This document shows positions 8,587 through 17,301 of a stretch of DNA of 45,698 nucleotides, piece by piece. A model generated the notes under the pieces. The model was not told the origin of the DNA. It worked only from the letters and a program-made list of their open reading frames with translations, and searched no databases. The stretch lies in assembly GCA_021802825.1 (NCBI GenBank), contig JAJZRG010000024.1, positions 1 to 45,698 on the forward strand, read 5' to 3'. This DNA comes from Chloroflexota bacterium. Its GTDB lineage: Bacteria > Chloroflexota > Limnocylindria > Limnocylindrales > CSP1-4. The translations under genes were made by a program, and so were the position numbers. Within the stretch, counting starts at the first letter, position 1. Every line of letters starts with the position of its first letter.

Positions 8587-10455
8587 TCAGCGCTTCTCCG
8601 GTACGCCCACGAACCGCAGCCCCAGCTCCTGGAACTGCTCCTCCTCGGGCGCAGACGGGGCCTCGAGCATGAGGTCGGAGCCGGACTGGGTCTTCGGGAA
8701 GGCCATCACCTCGCGGATCGTCGCCTGGTTCGCGAACAGGGCCGCCCAGCGGTCGATGCCCAGGGCGATCCCGCCGTGGGGCGGCGCGCCGTACTCGAAC
8801 GCCTCGAGGATCGCGCCGAAGCGCTCCTTCATCTGCTCGATCGAGTAGCCCTGGAGGTTGAAGCTGCGCGCCAGAAGGTCGCGGTTCCAGATTCGAACCG
8901 AGCCGCCGCCCAGCTCCCAGCCGTTGAGCGCGATGTCGTACTGCATCGCCTTGGCGCGCCCAGCCGGGTCGCCGGGGTCGCGGACGTCCAGGTCGCCCGA
9001 CGTCGTGGTCAGCAGCGCCTCGTCCTCGGGGACGACCCCGCTGAACGGGTTGTGGGTGGCGTCCCAGCGTCCGTGCTCGGCGTCCCACTGGTACATCGGG
9101 AAGTGGTGGACCCAGCAGTAGGCGAGCTCGTTCGGGTCTGCCAGGCCGAGGCGCGCGCCAAGCTCGACGCGAAGCCGCCCCAGGACGTCGTTGGTGGTCT
9201 CGGCCTTGTCCGCGATCACGAGGATCAGGTCGCCCTCACCGGCGCGTGCCGCCGCCCTGACGGCCGCCTGCGTCTCCGGCGCGAGGAACTTCGCGATGGG
9301 CCCGTGGAGCTCGCCACCCGGCTGGACCGCGAGGTGGACGAGGCCCCGCGCGCCGAAGCGCTTCGCGATCTCGGTCAGCTCGTCGATCTCGCGCCGCGAC
9401 GCCCCGCCGAGGCCGGGCCCGGTCATCCCCTTCACGCGCCCGCCGCCCGCGAGCGTCTCGTCGAAGACGCGGAAGCCCGATGCGGGCGAGCCGTCGGGGC
9501 CCGTCAGCGCGGGCGCCAGGTCGAATAGCTCCATCCCGAACCGGATGTCGGGCTTGTCCGAGCCGTACCGCTCCATCGCGTCTTCGTACTCGAACACCGG
9601 GAACGGGATCGCGCGGATCGGGCGGTCCGGTACCGTCGCCCGGCTGACCTCGATCACCATCTGCTCCACGAAGCCCATCACCGCCGCCTCGTCCACGAAG
9701 CTCATCTCGAGGTCGAGCTGGGTGAACTCGGGCTGCCTGTCCCCGCGCATGTCCTCGTCGCGGAAGCAGCGCGCGATCTGGAAGTAGCGGTCGACGCCGG
9801 CGACCATCAGCAGCTGCTTGAGCTGCTGGGGGCTCTGGGGCAACGCGTAGACGGTGCCCGGCTGAAGGCGGCTGGGGACGATGAAGTCGCGCGCGCCCTC
9901 CGGGGTGCTCTTGATCAGGTTGGGCGTCTCGACCTCGACGAAGCCGCTGGCGTGGTGGGCCTCGCGGATGGCGTGGACGAGGCGGCTGCGCATCACGAGG
10001 CGGCTGAGCATGGCCTCGCGCCGGATGTCGAGGTAGCGGTACCGGAGGCGGAGGCTCTCGTCGATGGGCGCGTCGGGGTCGTTGAGATAGAACGGCGGCG
10101 TCTTCGCCTCGTTGAGGATCGTGACCATGCGCGCCTGGAGCTCGACGGCACCCGTGGCGAGCTTCGGGTTCTCCGTCCCCGGTTGGCGACGGGCGACCGC
10201 GCCCTCGACGACGATGACGAATTCCGATCGGACCCGGGATGCCGTCGCGTGCGCCTCGGGGGCGTCGGCGGCGTCCACCACCACCTGCGTGATGCCGTGG
10301 CGGTCGCGCAGGTCGATGAACACGAGCTTGCCGTAGTCGCGCCGGCGATGGACCCAGCCAGCCAGCTTCGCATCCCTGCCGTCGTCGTCCACGCGGAGCT
10401 GCCCGCAGGTGTGCGTTCGGTAGGGCGTGGCGAGAGGGGCGGGTTCGGCGGACAC
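8587..10455 (-). CDS. aspS: Aspartate--tRNA ligase
   Basis: Class IIb synthetase charging tRNA-Asp. It is 622 aa, slightly above the usual ~590. The N-terminal OB fold starts at about residue 12 (RTHTCGQLRVDDDG...GWVHRRRDYGKLVFIDLRDR). Motif 1 and the flipping-loop region follow (FVEVETPNLIKSTPEGARDF), then motif 2 (RYFQIARCFRDEDMRGDRQPEFTQLD), the bacterial GAD insertion (about 295-420) and motif 3 GGIALGIDRW near the C-terminus. The start is GTG at 10455: it follows GGAG by 6 nt and the upstream frame shows no conserved sequence. Whether it is discriminating (Asp only) or also charges Asn-tRNA cannot be decided from this window; gatCAB is not seen here. Confidence 0.95.
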   Translation of the reverse strand: MSAEPAPLATPYRTHTCGQLRVDDDGRDAKLAGWVHRRRDYGKLVFIDLRDRHGITQVVVDAADAPEAHATASRVRSEFVIVVEGAVARRQPGTENPKLATGAVELQARMVTILNEAKTPPFYLNDPDAPIDESLRLRYRYLDIRREAMLSRLVMRSRLVHAIREAHHASGFVEVETPNLIKSTPEGARDFIVPSRLQPGTVYALPQSPQQLKQLLMVAGVDRYFQIARCFRDEDMRGDRQPEFTQLDLEMSFVDEAAVMGFVEQMVIEVSRATVPDRPIRAIPFPVFEYEDAMERYGSDKPDIRFGMELFDLAPALTGPDGSPASGFRVFDETLAGGGRVKGMTGPGLGGASRREIDELTEIAKRFGARGLVHLAVQPGGELHGPIAKFLAPETQAAVRAAARAGEGDLILVIADKAETTNDVLGRLRVELGARLGLADPNELAYCWVHHFPMYQWDAEHGRWDATHNPFSGVVPEDEALLTTTSGDLDVRDPGDPAGRAKAMQYDIALNGWELGGGSVRIWNRDLLARSFNLQGYSIEQMKERFGAILEAFEYGAPPHGGIALGIDRWAALFANQATIREVMAFPKTQSGSDLMLEAPSAPEEEQFQELGLRFVGVPEKR

Positions 10456-10490
10456 AGGGAACTCCAGGAGTGCGGTTCTGGCTGGCGCCC

Positions 10491-10496
10491 ATCGTA
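10491..10496 (-). promoter_or_regulatory. aspS -10 box (TACGAT)
   Basis: TACGAT on the minus strand lies 35 nt before the aspS GTG, leaving a leader of about 28 nt that contains the GGAG ribosome binding site. No clear -35 is visible. Confidence 0.4.
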
Positions 10497-10539
10497 GCGG
10501 AGGCCGATGCCTCTCCCGCGCCGGACTGACCCGGGCCGG

Positions 10540-10573
10540 CGTTCGGCTGCCGAGCCGACGTTCGGCTGCCGAG
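10540..10573. repeat. Two tandem copies of a 15-nt sequence (CGTTCGGCTGCCGAG)
   Basis: Copies start at 10540 and 10559, a 19-nt period. Each can fold TCGG-CTG-CCGA. They are the only structure I see in the 347-nt aspS-hisS gap besides the aspS promoter; the rest (10574-10802) shows no gene or clear signal. Confidence 0.5.
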
Positions 10574-10802
10574 TGAACCGGCACGCGGTGCGGTCCCGCG
10601 GCTCGCCTGGCGGGCGGGGCACCACGAGCGGCACCCGGACCAGCCGCCCGTCGAGCGGGCCAGCTCGTCAACGCGCCCCTTCACTCGTCCATCGAGCGGA
10701 CGGCGGGGCGCCGGGGCGCAGCGTGGGTTTCCCGCCGCGTTCCGGGCAGGCGCATCGCGGCCCCGGCGCGGCGGTCCGGACGGCGAGCGCGATGGCCCCG
10801 CG

Positions 10803-12089
10803 TCAGCCGTGGTGGTGCGAGGCCTCCGCGCGGGCGAGCTCGCGGGCAAGGTCGTCGAGTGGGACCGTCCGCTGCGTCCCGGCCTGGAGGTCGCGGACCT
10901 GGACGTCCCCCGCCGCCAGCTCGTCGCCGATGATCACCGCGAAGTGCGCGCCGTCCTTGCCAGCGGCCTCGAGCTGGCGCCCCAGCTTGCGACGCGCGAG
11001 GTCGGCCCGGACCCGAAGACGGGCAGCGCGCAGGGTCGTGGCCACGCGGAACCGCGTCACCGTGTCGTCCGGGTCGGCGCCGACGACCACGGCCAGCGGC
11101 GCGACCTCGGGCGGTGCCACGTGACCCTGCTCGGCGAGCACGAGCGCCACACGGTCGAGCCCGAGGCCGAACCCGATGCCTGGGGTGGGCTTGCCGCCCA
11201 GCAGCGCCACGAGGCCGTCGTACCGCCCGCCGCCGCCCAGCGCCTGCTGCTGGCCCTCACGGCCGGCGACGTAGAACTCGAACGCCGTGCGGGTGTAGTA
11301 ATCCAGCCCGCGGACGAGCGCCGGCTCCACGCGGAAGGCGAGGCCGACGCCGGCCAGGTGCGCCTTGACGCTCTCGAAGTGGGCCGCGCAGGCCTCGCAC
11401 AGGCGGTCCGTGATGCGCGGCGCCGCGGCGTTGAGTTCGGCCATCGCCGGGTCCTTCGAGTCGAGCAGGCGGAGCACGTTGCGCTCGAGGCGGTCGCGCT
11501 CGGTGGGCGGCAGGCGGTCCGCGTGGCCACGGTAGTACTCGGTCAGCTGTGCGACGTACGCTGGCCGGCAGGCCGGGTCGCCGATCGAGTTGACCAGGAC
11601 TTCGACGCCCTCGACCCCGGCCTCCATGTAGAAGCGGTAGCCGAGCTCGATGATCTCGGCGTCGATCGCCGGGCCGGCGTCGCCGATCGCCTCCACGTCG
11701 AACTGCCAGAACTGCCGGTAGCGGCCCGCCTGCGGCCGGTCGTAGCGGAACATCGGCCCGGTCGTCGTGAGCTTCACGGGTTGGGGCCAGGTCTGCATGC
11801 CGTGCTGCACGTAGGCGCGGACGATCCCGGCGGTGGGTTCCGGGCGGAGGGCCCAGGACTCGGCCTCCTCGCTCCGGGGCGCGATCCGGAACAGCTCCTT
11901 CTCGACGACGTCGGTCACCTCGCCGATGCCGCGCTCGAAGACCGCCGCCTGCTCGAACAGGGGCGTCTCGATCGGCCGGTAGCCGTAGCGATGCGCGAGG
12001 TCGGCGGCGAGGCGCATCAGGCGGTCGAAGACCGCTCGGTCATCGGGCAGGAGGTCGCGGGTGCCCCGCGGGGCTCGATAGGTGGGCAT
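10803..12089 (-). CDS. hisS: Histidine--tRNA ligase
   Basis: Class IIa synthetase, 428 aa, normal length. MPTYRAPRGTRDLLPDD is the canonical start. Motif 2 and neighbours are present: LRPEPTAGIVRAYVQHGM near residue 80, then RPQAGRYRQFWQFDVEAIG. The histidine-A motif is LVRGLDYYTRTAFEFY near residue 265, motif 3 is GIGFGLGLDRVAL near 315, and the C-terminal anticodon-binding domain spans about 335-428. The ATG at 12089 is set by homology and by TATTCT 7 nt upstream, implying a leaderless message. It is divergent from merR. Confidence 0.95.
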   Translation of the reverse strand: MPTYRAPRGTRDLLPDDRAVFDRLMRLAADLAHRYGYRPIETPLFEQAAVFERGIGEVTDVVEKELFRIAPRSEEAESWALRPEPTAGIVRAYVQHGMQTWPQPVKLTTTGPMFRYDRPQAGRYRQFWQFDVEAIGDAGPAIDAEIIELGYRFYMEAGVEGVEVLVNSIGDPACRPAYVAQLTEYYRGHADRLPPTERDRLERNVLRLLDSKDPAMAELNAAAPRITDRLCEACAAHFESVKAHLAGVGLAFRVEPALVRGLDYYTRTAFEFYVAGREGQQQALGGGGRYDGLVALLGGKPTPGIGFGLGLDRVALVLAEQGHVAPPEVAPLAVVVGADPDDTVTRFRVATTLRAARLRVRADLARRKLGRQLEAAGKDGAHFAVIIGDELAAGDVQVRDLQAGTQRTVPLDDLARELARAEASHHHG

Positions 12090-12096
12090 TGCGTCA

Positions 12097-12102
12097 AGAA
12101 TA
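12097..12102 (-). promoter_or_regulatory. hisS -10 box (TATTCT), 7 nt from the start codon
   Basis: TATTCT on the minus strand ends 7 nt before the ATG. Transcription would begin at about the start codon, and there is no ribosome binding site in the remaining sequence. Confidence 0.45.
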
Positions 12103-12190
12103 TCGGCTGGCGGCCGATCCGCGGCCCTCGCGGCGTCAGTCGCCCGCCTCCGCGCGTCGGTCGCCGGCGCGCGTCGGCCGCCGCAGCGCG

Positions 12191-12310
12191 CCTGAGTCAG
12201 CACCGACTCAGATTCCCCGTTGGCGGACGTGGGCGACCGGTGCACTCGGGGGCTCGCACCGTCGGTCGCGCTCGGCAGGCGGCGGCCTGAGTCCGAGCGG
12301 ACTCAGGCCC
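12191..12310. repeat. Dyad array based on GAGTC/GACTC in the hisS-merR divergent region
   Basis: TGAGTC-AGCACC-GACTCA is at 12193-12210. A GTGC...GCAC dyad is at 12240-12259. A perfect 10-bp stem GCCTGAGTCC-GAGC-GGACTCAGGC is at 12285-12308. The two GAGTC units are 95 nt apart. The first is followed by GATTC, giving CGACTCAGATTC, which recurs at 39139-39150. The array separates the hisS and merR promoters. Confidence 0.65.
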
Positions 12311-12348
12311 GGGAGACGGGGTTGCCGGCGGCTTAGCCACCCGAGGCA

Positions 12349-12381
12349 ACCTTCACGTTCGCGTCAAGGTTAAGGTAGACT
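12349..12381 (+). promoter_or_regulatory. MerR-type promoter and operator of merR-MFS
   Basis: The inverted repeat ACCTTNACG-N4-CGTNAAGGT spans 12349-12370 (centre TTCG, one mismatched pair). It covers the -35 region (CTTCAC, 12351-12356) and ends 5 nt before the -10 TAGACT (12376-12381). The spacer is 19 nt, the long spacing that MerR regulators correct by DNA distortion. This is the classic arrangement for autoregulation by MerR proteins. Confidence 0.7.
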
Positions 12382-12388
12382 AGTCGGA

Positions 12389-12940
12389 GTGATGGGTCAT
12401 GATGCCGCCGGCCCCGCCGCCCCCGCCGCCACCGTGAGCGAGCCGCGGCTGCTGCGCATCCAGGAAGTGGCCGCTGAGACGGGCCTCACACCCCGCTCCA
12501 TCCGCTACTACGAGGCGATGGGGCTGCTGGCGCCAGCCGCCCGCTCCGAGGGTTCGTACCGGCTGTACGACGCTGACGACCTCGAGCGCCTGCGGTTCAT
12601 CGGCGGGCTGCGCAACGACGCCGGGTTCTCCCTCGCGGAGATTGGCCAGATGCTCGAGGACGAGCAGGCGCGATCGCGCAATCGCGTCCAGTTCCGCGCC
12701 GGCTCGCCGGCGGCGCAGCGTGCCGCGCTCACCGACGCCATCGACCGCATCGATCGCCAGCTCGCGACCCTCGCCCGGAAGCGCGACCGCCTCGACGCCA
12801 TGATCGCCGACGCGGCAGCGCGCCGGGGGCATCTGCGGGACCACCTCGCCGACCTCGAGGCCGGGCGCTCCCCCGACCACGCCCCGCACACCGGCGTCCC
12901 GAGGCCGATCCGGAAGGCGAGCCAGGAGACGGCGCGTTGA
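12389..12940 (+). CDS. MerR-family transcriptional regulator
   Basis: 183 aa. The winged helix-turn-helix at about residues 20-90 starts LLRIQEVAAETGLTPRSIRYYEAMGLL, the signature of MerR proteins, and continues SYRLYDADDLERLRFI. A long coiled-coil helix at about 115-155 (ALTDAIDRIDRQLATLARKR) would form the dimer. The remaining C-terminus is short with no cysteine, so it is unlikely to sense heavy metals through thiols; a drug or small-molecule signal is more likely. Start GTG 12389 or ATG 12392: the -10 box ends 7 nt before the GTG, so the message is probably leaderless. It overlaps the MFS exporter by 4 nt (TTGA), which suggests it controls that exporter. Confidence 0.88.
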   Translation: MMGHDAAGPAAPAATVSEPRLLRIQEVAAETGLTPRSIRYYEAMGLLAPAARSEGSYRLYDADDLERLRFIGGLRNDAGFSLAEIGQMLEDEQARSRNRVQFRAGSPAAQRAALTDAIDRIDRQLATLARKRDRLDAMIADAAARRGHLRDHLADLEAGRSPDHAPHTGVPRPIRKASQETAR

Positions 12941-14235
12941 GCGGCCGGCTCCGGAGCGGGTCGCGGGCCTTCGCGCACCGCAACTACCGGCTGTTCTTCG
13001 GCGGCCAGGGCGTCTCGCTCGTCGGCACCTGGATGCAGTCGGTCGCGCAGGCCTGGCTCGTGCTCAAGCTCAGCGGCGACCCGTTCGTGCTGGGCCTGCT
13101 GTCCGCGGCTCAGTTCCTGCCGGTCCTAGCCTTCGGCCTGTTCGGCGGGATCATCGCCGACGCCCTGCCCAAGCGCCAGACGCTCATCGCCACCCAGACC
13201 GTCCAGATGCTCCTGGCGTTCGTGCTGTTCGTCCTCACCTACACCAACACCGTGCAGGTGTGGCACATCCTCGTTCTGGCGGGCCTGCTTGGTCTGTCGA
13301 ACGCGGTGGACATGCCCACCCGCCAGGCGTTCGCCGTCGAGATGGTCGGCCGCGATGACATCCAGAACGCGGTCGCGCTCAACTCGGCCCTGTTCAACGG
13401 CGCACGGATCGTGGGCCCGGCCGTGGCCGGCATCGCCATCGGCATCTTCGGCATCGCCCTGGCGTTCCTGATCAACGCGATCAGCTTCCTCGCGGTCATC
13501 GTGGCCTACGCGATCATGCGCGACGAGGACCTCCGCTCCCCCGCCCGTTACCACCGGCCGACGACGGCGCGCGAGGTGGGCCGGACCCTCGCCGACGGCC
13601 TCCGCTACGTCTCGCGCTCGCCGATGCTGCTGATGCCCATCGTGATGATCGGGGTCGCCTCCACCTTCGGCATGAACTTCGGCGTGGTGATCCCCGCCCT
13701 CGCCGACGAGGTGCTCAAGACCGATGCCACCGGCTTCGGCTTCCTCATGGCCTGCACCGGGCTGGGCTCGATGGCCGCGGCCCTGGCGATCGCGTTCACG
13801 GGACGGACGCGGCCGGTTGTGATCGGTCTCGGGTCGATAGCGCTCGGCATCGGGCTGTTCGCCGCGGGACTGCTCACCTCGTTCACGCTCGCGCTGCCGG
13901 CGATGGCCCTGATCGGCTTCGGCGCCATCGGCATGGCGGCCACGGCGAACACGACGATCCAGCTCAACGTCGAGGAGGAGTACCGCGGCCGCGCGATGAG
14001 CGTCTACACGACGGTCTTCGCCGGCTCCACGCCGATCGGGGGGCTGTTCGTGGGCTGGCTCGCGTCGAGCACCTCGGTGCCCACCACGATGCTGGTCAGC
14101 GGGGTCCTGTGCGTCCTGACGGGCATGGCGGGGCTCGTGTGGTACCGGCAGATCCGCGCCCGGGGCATCGAGCCTGTGCTCGTCCGCGAGCGCCTGGCGG
14201 CCGCCGCCTCACCGGTCGGCGCCCGCCCGCGCTGA
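12937..14235 (+). CDS. MFS transporter (EntS/MFS_3-like exporter)
   Basis: 432 aa with about 12 hydrophobic segments. The N-terminus FAHRNYRLFFGGQGVSLVGTWMQSVAQAWLV is the hallmark of the MFS_3 group (enterobactin exporter EntS and relatives). The cytoplasmic loop 2-3 motif is GGIIADALPKR, near residue 69. The midpoint loop is about 195-220, and the late motif AMSVYTTVFAGSTPIGGLF fits the family. The start is TTG at 12937, overlapping the merR stop, with AGGAG 8 nt upstream. Likely substrate: a small hydrophobic compound or siderophore, induced through the MerR protein; this is inferred from gene order only. Confidence 0.88.
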   Translation: MSGRLRSGSRAFAHRNYRLFFGGQGVSLVGTWMQSVAQAWLVLKLSGDPFVLGLLSAAQFLPVLAFGLFGGIIADALPKRQTLIATQTVQMLLAFVLFVLTYTNTVQVWHILVLAGLLGLSNAVDMPTRQAFAVEMVGRDDIQNAVALNSALFNGARIVGPAVAGIAIGIFGIALAFLINAISFLAVIVAYAIMRDEDLRSPARYHRPTTAREVGRTLADGLRYVSRSPMLLMPIVMIGVASTFGMNFGVVIPALADEVLKTDATGFGFLMACTGLGSMAAALAIAFTGRTRPVVIGLGSIALGIGLFAAGLLTSFTLALPAMALIGFGAIGMAATANTTIQLNVEEEYRGRAMSVYTTVFAGSTPIGGLFVGWLASSTSVPTTMLVSGVLCVLTGMAGLVWYRQIRARGIEPVLVRERLAAAASPVGARPR

Positions 14236-14251
14236 CGCGGTGCCGTCGCGA

Positions 14252-14265
14252 CCCCGTCCGCGGGG
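14252..14265. terminator. Hairpin between convergent MFS and rel genes
   Basis: CCCCG-TCCG-CGGGG is a perfect 5-bp stem in the 30-nt gap between two convergent stop codons. It has no T-run on either strand, so termination is plausible but not proven. Confidence 0.35.
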
Positions 14266-16557
14266 CTAGCCGAGGTCACGCTGGACGTTTAGGACGTCCT
14301 TGAGCTGCTCCACGCGGAGCATCACCTTCGCGAGCTGCGCCACCGACGCCACTTGGAGCGTCATCGTGACCAGCGCGGTGTGGTCGGGTGAGACTGACAC
14401 GTTGGCCGCCAGAATGTTCACGCGCTCGCCGGCCATCACCTGCGTGATGTCGGACAGCAGTCCCGTCCGGTCATAGGCCTCGACCCGGATGGCGATCGGG
14501 TAGGTCTGCGCGGGCGCCGCCTCCCACTCCACGTCGATGAGCCGGGTGACCTCGCGCTCGTTGAGCACCGTCGGGCAGCTGCGCAGGTGTACCGTGATCC
14601 CCTTGCCGCGGGTGATGAACCCCTGGATCGGGTCGCCCGGGATGGGGTGGCAGCACTTGGCGAAGCGGACCAGGAGGTCCCCCACGCCCTTGACCCGCAC
14701 GCCGCCGGTTCGGGCGGGCTGCGACGGCGCGATCGTCGGCAGCGTGGCCTGCCCGTCGTCGAGCACGCCCAGTCGGATGACCACCTGCTGCGCCGACACC
14801 GCGCCGTAGCCGATCGCCGCGAAGAAGTCGTCGAGCGTGTCGGCGCTGTAGCTCTTGGCGACCTCGAGGATCTTGTCGTGGCCGATCGCCTGGGCGCTGG
14901 TGCGGGCGAGCCGGCGCAGCTCGCGGTCGAGCGCCTCGCGGCCGTGGACGATGTTCTCGGCGCGGTCCTTCTTCTTGAACCACTGGCGGATCTTCTCCCG
15001 CGCGTGGGACGTCCGGACGATGTTGAGCCAGTCGCGCGACGGCCCGTGCTCGCCCTTGGTCGTGACGATCTCGACGATGTCGCCGTTCTTGAGCCGGTAG
15101 TCGAGCGGCACGAGGCGGTTGTTGACCTTGGCGCCGATCGTGCGATGGCCGATGTCGGTGTGGATCCGGTAGGCGAAGTCGAGCGGCGTCGCGCCCGCCG
15201 GCAGGTCCTTCACATCGCCGCGGGGCGTGAACACGAACACCTGGTCCTGGAAGATGTCGAGCTTGATGCCCTCGACGAACTCGGTCGCGTCCGACTCGGA
15301 CACGTCCCGCTGCCACTCCATCAGCTGGCGCAGCCAGGCGAGCTTCGCGTCGTAGTCGCGCTCGGCCTTGGAGCCCTCCTTGTACCGCCAGTGCGCGGCG
15401 ATCCCCACCTCGGACACCTGGTGCATCGCGTGGGTACGGATCTGGATCTCCAGCGGCTTGCCGTCGAGCGCGATGACCGCGGTGTGGAGCGACTGGTAGA
15501 GGTTGTTCTTGGGGACCGCGATGTAGTCGTCGAACTGGCCGGGGATGGGCCGCCAGAGGGCATGGACGATGCCCAGGCTCGCGTAGCAGTCGCGGATCTC
15601 ATCCACGAGGATCCGGATGGCGTACACGTCGTAGATCTCGCCGAACTCGGCGCCCTTGCGCTGCATCTTCTTGTAGATGCTGTAGATGTGTTTCGGGCGG
15701 CCCTGGAGGTCGGCCTTGATCCCGGCCTCGGCGAGGCGCGGGCGGAGCTCGTCGATGGCCCGGTCGATATAGCTCTCGCGGCCCTGGCGGCGGGTGTCGA
15801 GCAGCTTCGCCAGCTCGCGGTAGCGCTCGGGCTCGAGCGCCTTGAACGAGAGGTCCTCGAGCTCCCACTTGATCTGCCAGATGCCCAGGCGCTCCGCGAG
15901 CGGGGCGTAGATCTCCATGGTCTGGCGGGCGATGCGCTGCTGCTTGTCGCTCCCGAGGGCGCCGAGCGTGCGCATGTTGTGGAGCCGGTCGGCGAGCTTG
16001 ATCAGGACGACGCGGATGTCGTCCGCCATCGCAAGGAACATCTTGCGGATGTTCTCGGCCTGCTGCTGCTCGTGGGTGTGGGTGCTGAACTTGGACAGCT
16101 TGGTGACACCGTCCACGAGGTGCGCGATCTCGGGGCCGAAGTCGTCCTCGACATCGGCGAGGCTGAACTCGGTGTCCTCCGGGACGTCGTGGAGCAGCGC
16201 GGCGGCAACGGCGACCGGGTCGATGCCGAGGTCCGCGAGGATGTGCGCGGACGCGATGGGGTGCGTGACGTACGGCTCGCCCGACGCGCGGACCTGGCCT
16301 GCGTGAGCCTCGATCGCCAGGGCGAACGCGCGCTCGACGACGCTCAGGTCGGCTTGGGGGTGGTGGCTGCGCAGCGTCTCGAGCAGCTGGCGCTTTGCCG
16401 CCTCGGGGTCGTGGCGGGTGTGGGCCCGCGGCGCGTGTGCCTGTCCCTCGACCGGGGCGGCAGGACCGCCCTCGCGCGTGCCGCGCTGCCGCGGCGGGCG
16501 GGCGGGCCGGGGCTTGGCGAGGGGCGTCTCAGGATCGCGGACGACGGGGTCGGCCAT
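14266..16557 (-). CDS. rel: (p)ppGpp synthetase/hydrolase, Rel/SpoT family
   Basis: Controls the stringent response by making (p)ppGpp from ATP and GDP/GTP and by hydrolysing it. It is 763 aa. After a Pro/Arg-rich N-terminus (1-50) comes the HD hydrolase domain, with H99 in YVTHP, H123-D124 in LLHDVPEDT and D190 in KLADRLHNMRTL, so hydrolysis looks intact. The synthetase domain has RPKHIYSIYKKMQ (287-299), FDDYIAVPKNNLYQSLHT (342-359) and EIQIRTHAMH. TGS lies at about 420-485 and ACT at about 690-763. The metal-site motif is QFDD (341-344), not the RxKD expected for bifunctional Rel. A TAGACT box lies 6 nt before the ATG. It converges with the MFS gene and is downstream of the cell-wall cluster. 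Confidence 0.95.
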   Translation of the reverse strand: MADPVVRDPETPLAKPRPARPPRQRGTREGGPAAPVEGQAHAPRAHTRHDPEAAKRQLLETLRSHHPQADLSVVERAFALAIEAHAGQVRASGEPYVTHPIASAHILADLGIDPVAVAAALLHDVPEDTEFSLADVEDDFGPEIAHLVDGVTKLSKFSTHTHEQQQAENIRKMFLAMADDIRVVLIKLADRLHNMRTLGALGSDKQQRIARQTMEIYAPLAERLGIWQIKWELEDLSFKALEPERYRELAKLLDTRRQGRESYIDRAIDELRPRLAEAGIKADLQGRPKHIYSIYKKMQRKGAEFGEIYDVYAIRILVDEIRDCYASLGIVHALWRPIPGQFDDYIAVPKNNLYQSLHTAVIALDGKPLEIQIRTHAMHQVSEVGIAAHWRYKEGSKAERDYDAKLAWLRQLMEWQRDVSESDATEFVEGIKLDIFQDQVFVFTPRGDVKDLPAGATPLDFAYRIHTDIGHRTIGAKVNNRLVPLDYRLKNGDIVEIVTTKGEHGPSRDWLNIVRTSHAREKIRQWFKKKDRAENIVHGREALDRELRRLARTSAQAIGHDKILEVAKSYSADTLDDFFAAIGYGAVSAQQVVIRLGVLDDGQATLPTIAPSQPARTGGVRVKGVGDLLVRFAKCCHPIPGDPIQGFITRGKGITVHLRSCPTVLNEREVTRLIDVEWEAAPAQTYPIAIRVEAYDRTGLLSDITQVMAGERVNILAANVSVSPDHTALVTMTLQVASVAQLAKVMLRVEQLKDVLNVQRDLG

Positions 16558-16563
16558 CCGGGA

Positions 16564-16569
16564 AGTCTA
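16564..16569 (-). promoter_or_regulatory. rel -10 box (TAGACT), 6 nt from the start codon
   Basis: TAGACT on the minus strand sits in the 27-nt gap between the DUF2993 gene and rel and ends 6 nt before the ATG. It is the same hexamer as at merR. It predicts a separate leaderless rel transcript in addition to read-through from murE. Confidence 0.5.
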
Positions 16570-16584
16570 GCGCGGCCGAGACGG

Positions 16585-17301
16585 TCAGCCGCCGAGCAGG
16601 CCGACCGTGAGGGTCCCCGCCAGGACGAGCCCACCAGAGCCATTGACCTTCACCGAGGTCAGGCGGATCGGCAGATCCTGGCCGGAACGGAGCACCGTCA
16701 CGGCCCCGACGCTCGGCAGGCTCGCCACCAGGTTCCCCGCCGCGTCGGCGGACAGCGTGACGGTCCCGGTCAGGCTCGAAGTCCTGACGATGACCCTGTT
16801 GGGCGCGGTCAGGTGCACCGCCGTCGAGGGCAGCGTGATGCCGGTCGCGCTGGAGATCTCGGACGCGATGAGCTTCGCGGCGTCCACGCCGCCGACCGTC
16901 GTCGTGGCAGTCACGGCACTGCCGCTCCCGCTGAGCGCGATCGCGGCGAGGCCCAGCGGGCTCCCGCCGACGTCGGGGACGGTCACGCCCGTGAGCTGGC
17001 CCGTGACCGCGCCGGCGGTCCGGTCGAGGAGCGCCACGTCCTGCAGGGCCACGTCGAGCGCACCGATCTGGAGCCCGCGGAACGTCGCGGTCGTGGCGCG
17101 AACGCGGACACGGTCCGCGCGCAGGCCGACGAGGTCCCAGGGCGGATCGCTCGTGACATTGACGGTGATGTCGTTCGACTCCAGGCCGGCGGCCTTGACG
17201 CCTGCGGTCACCAGTCCCCCGGCAAGGGCCGGCAGCCCGATGACCACGACCAGCGCGACCACGACGAACCCGAGGGCGAGGGTGAACAGGCAGCCGCGCA
17301 C
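16585..17301 (-). CDS. DUF2993 (LmeA-like) envelope protein
   Basis: 238 aa with one N-terminal membrane segment (about residues 5-30, LFTLALGFVVVALVVVIGLPAL) and an extracytoplasmic beta-rich body. VTSDPPWDLVGLRADRVRVRA, the repeated VxVxD/N strands and the end LAGTLTVGLLGG fit the DUF2993 family, whose mycobacterial member LmeA is a periplasmic lipid-binding protein needed for lipomannan elongation. Lipid binding at the envelope is therefore plausible; no specific ligand can be claimed. The GTG at 17301 directly follows the murE stop (TAGGTG) and uses GAGGAGG inside the murE end as ribosome binding site, so the two are translationally coupled. Confidence 0.7.
   Translation of the reverse strand: MRGCLFTLALGFVVVALVVVIGLPALAGGLVTAGVKAAGLESNDITVNVTSDPPWDLVGLRADRVRVRATTATFRGLQIGALDVALQDVALLDRTAGAVTGQLTGVTVPDVGGSPLGLAAIALSGSGSAVTATTTVGGVDAAKLIASEISSATGITLPSTAVHLTAPNRVIVRTSSLTGTVTLSADAAGNLVASLPSVGAVTVLRSGQDLPIRLTSVKVNGSGGLVLAGTLTVGLLGG

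Noticed and set aside
14252..14265. Strong intrinsic terminator between MFS and rel
   Set aside because: The stem is only 5 bp and no T-run follows on either strand, so it is listed with low confidence only.
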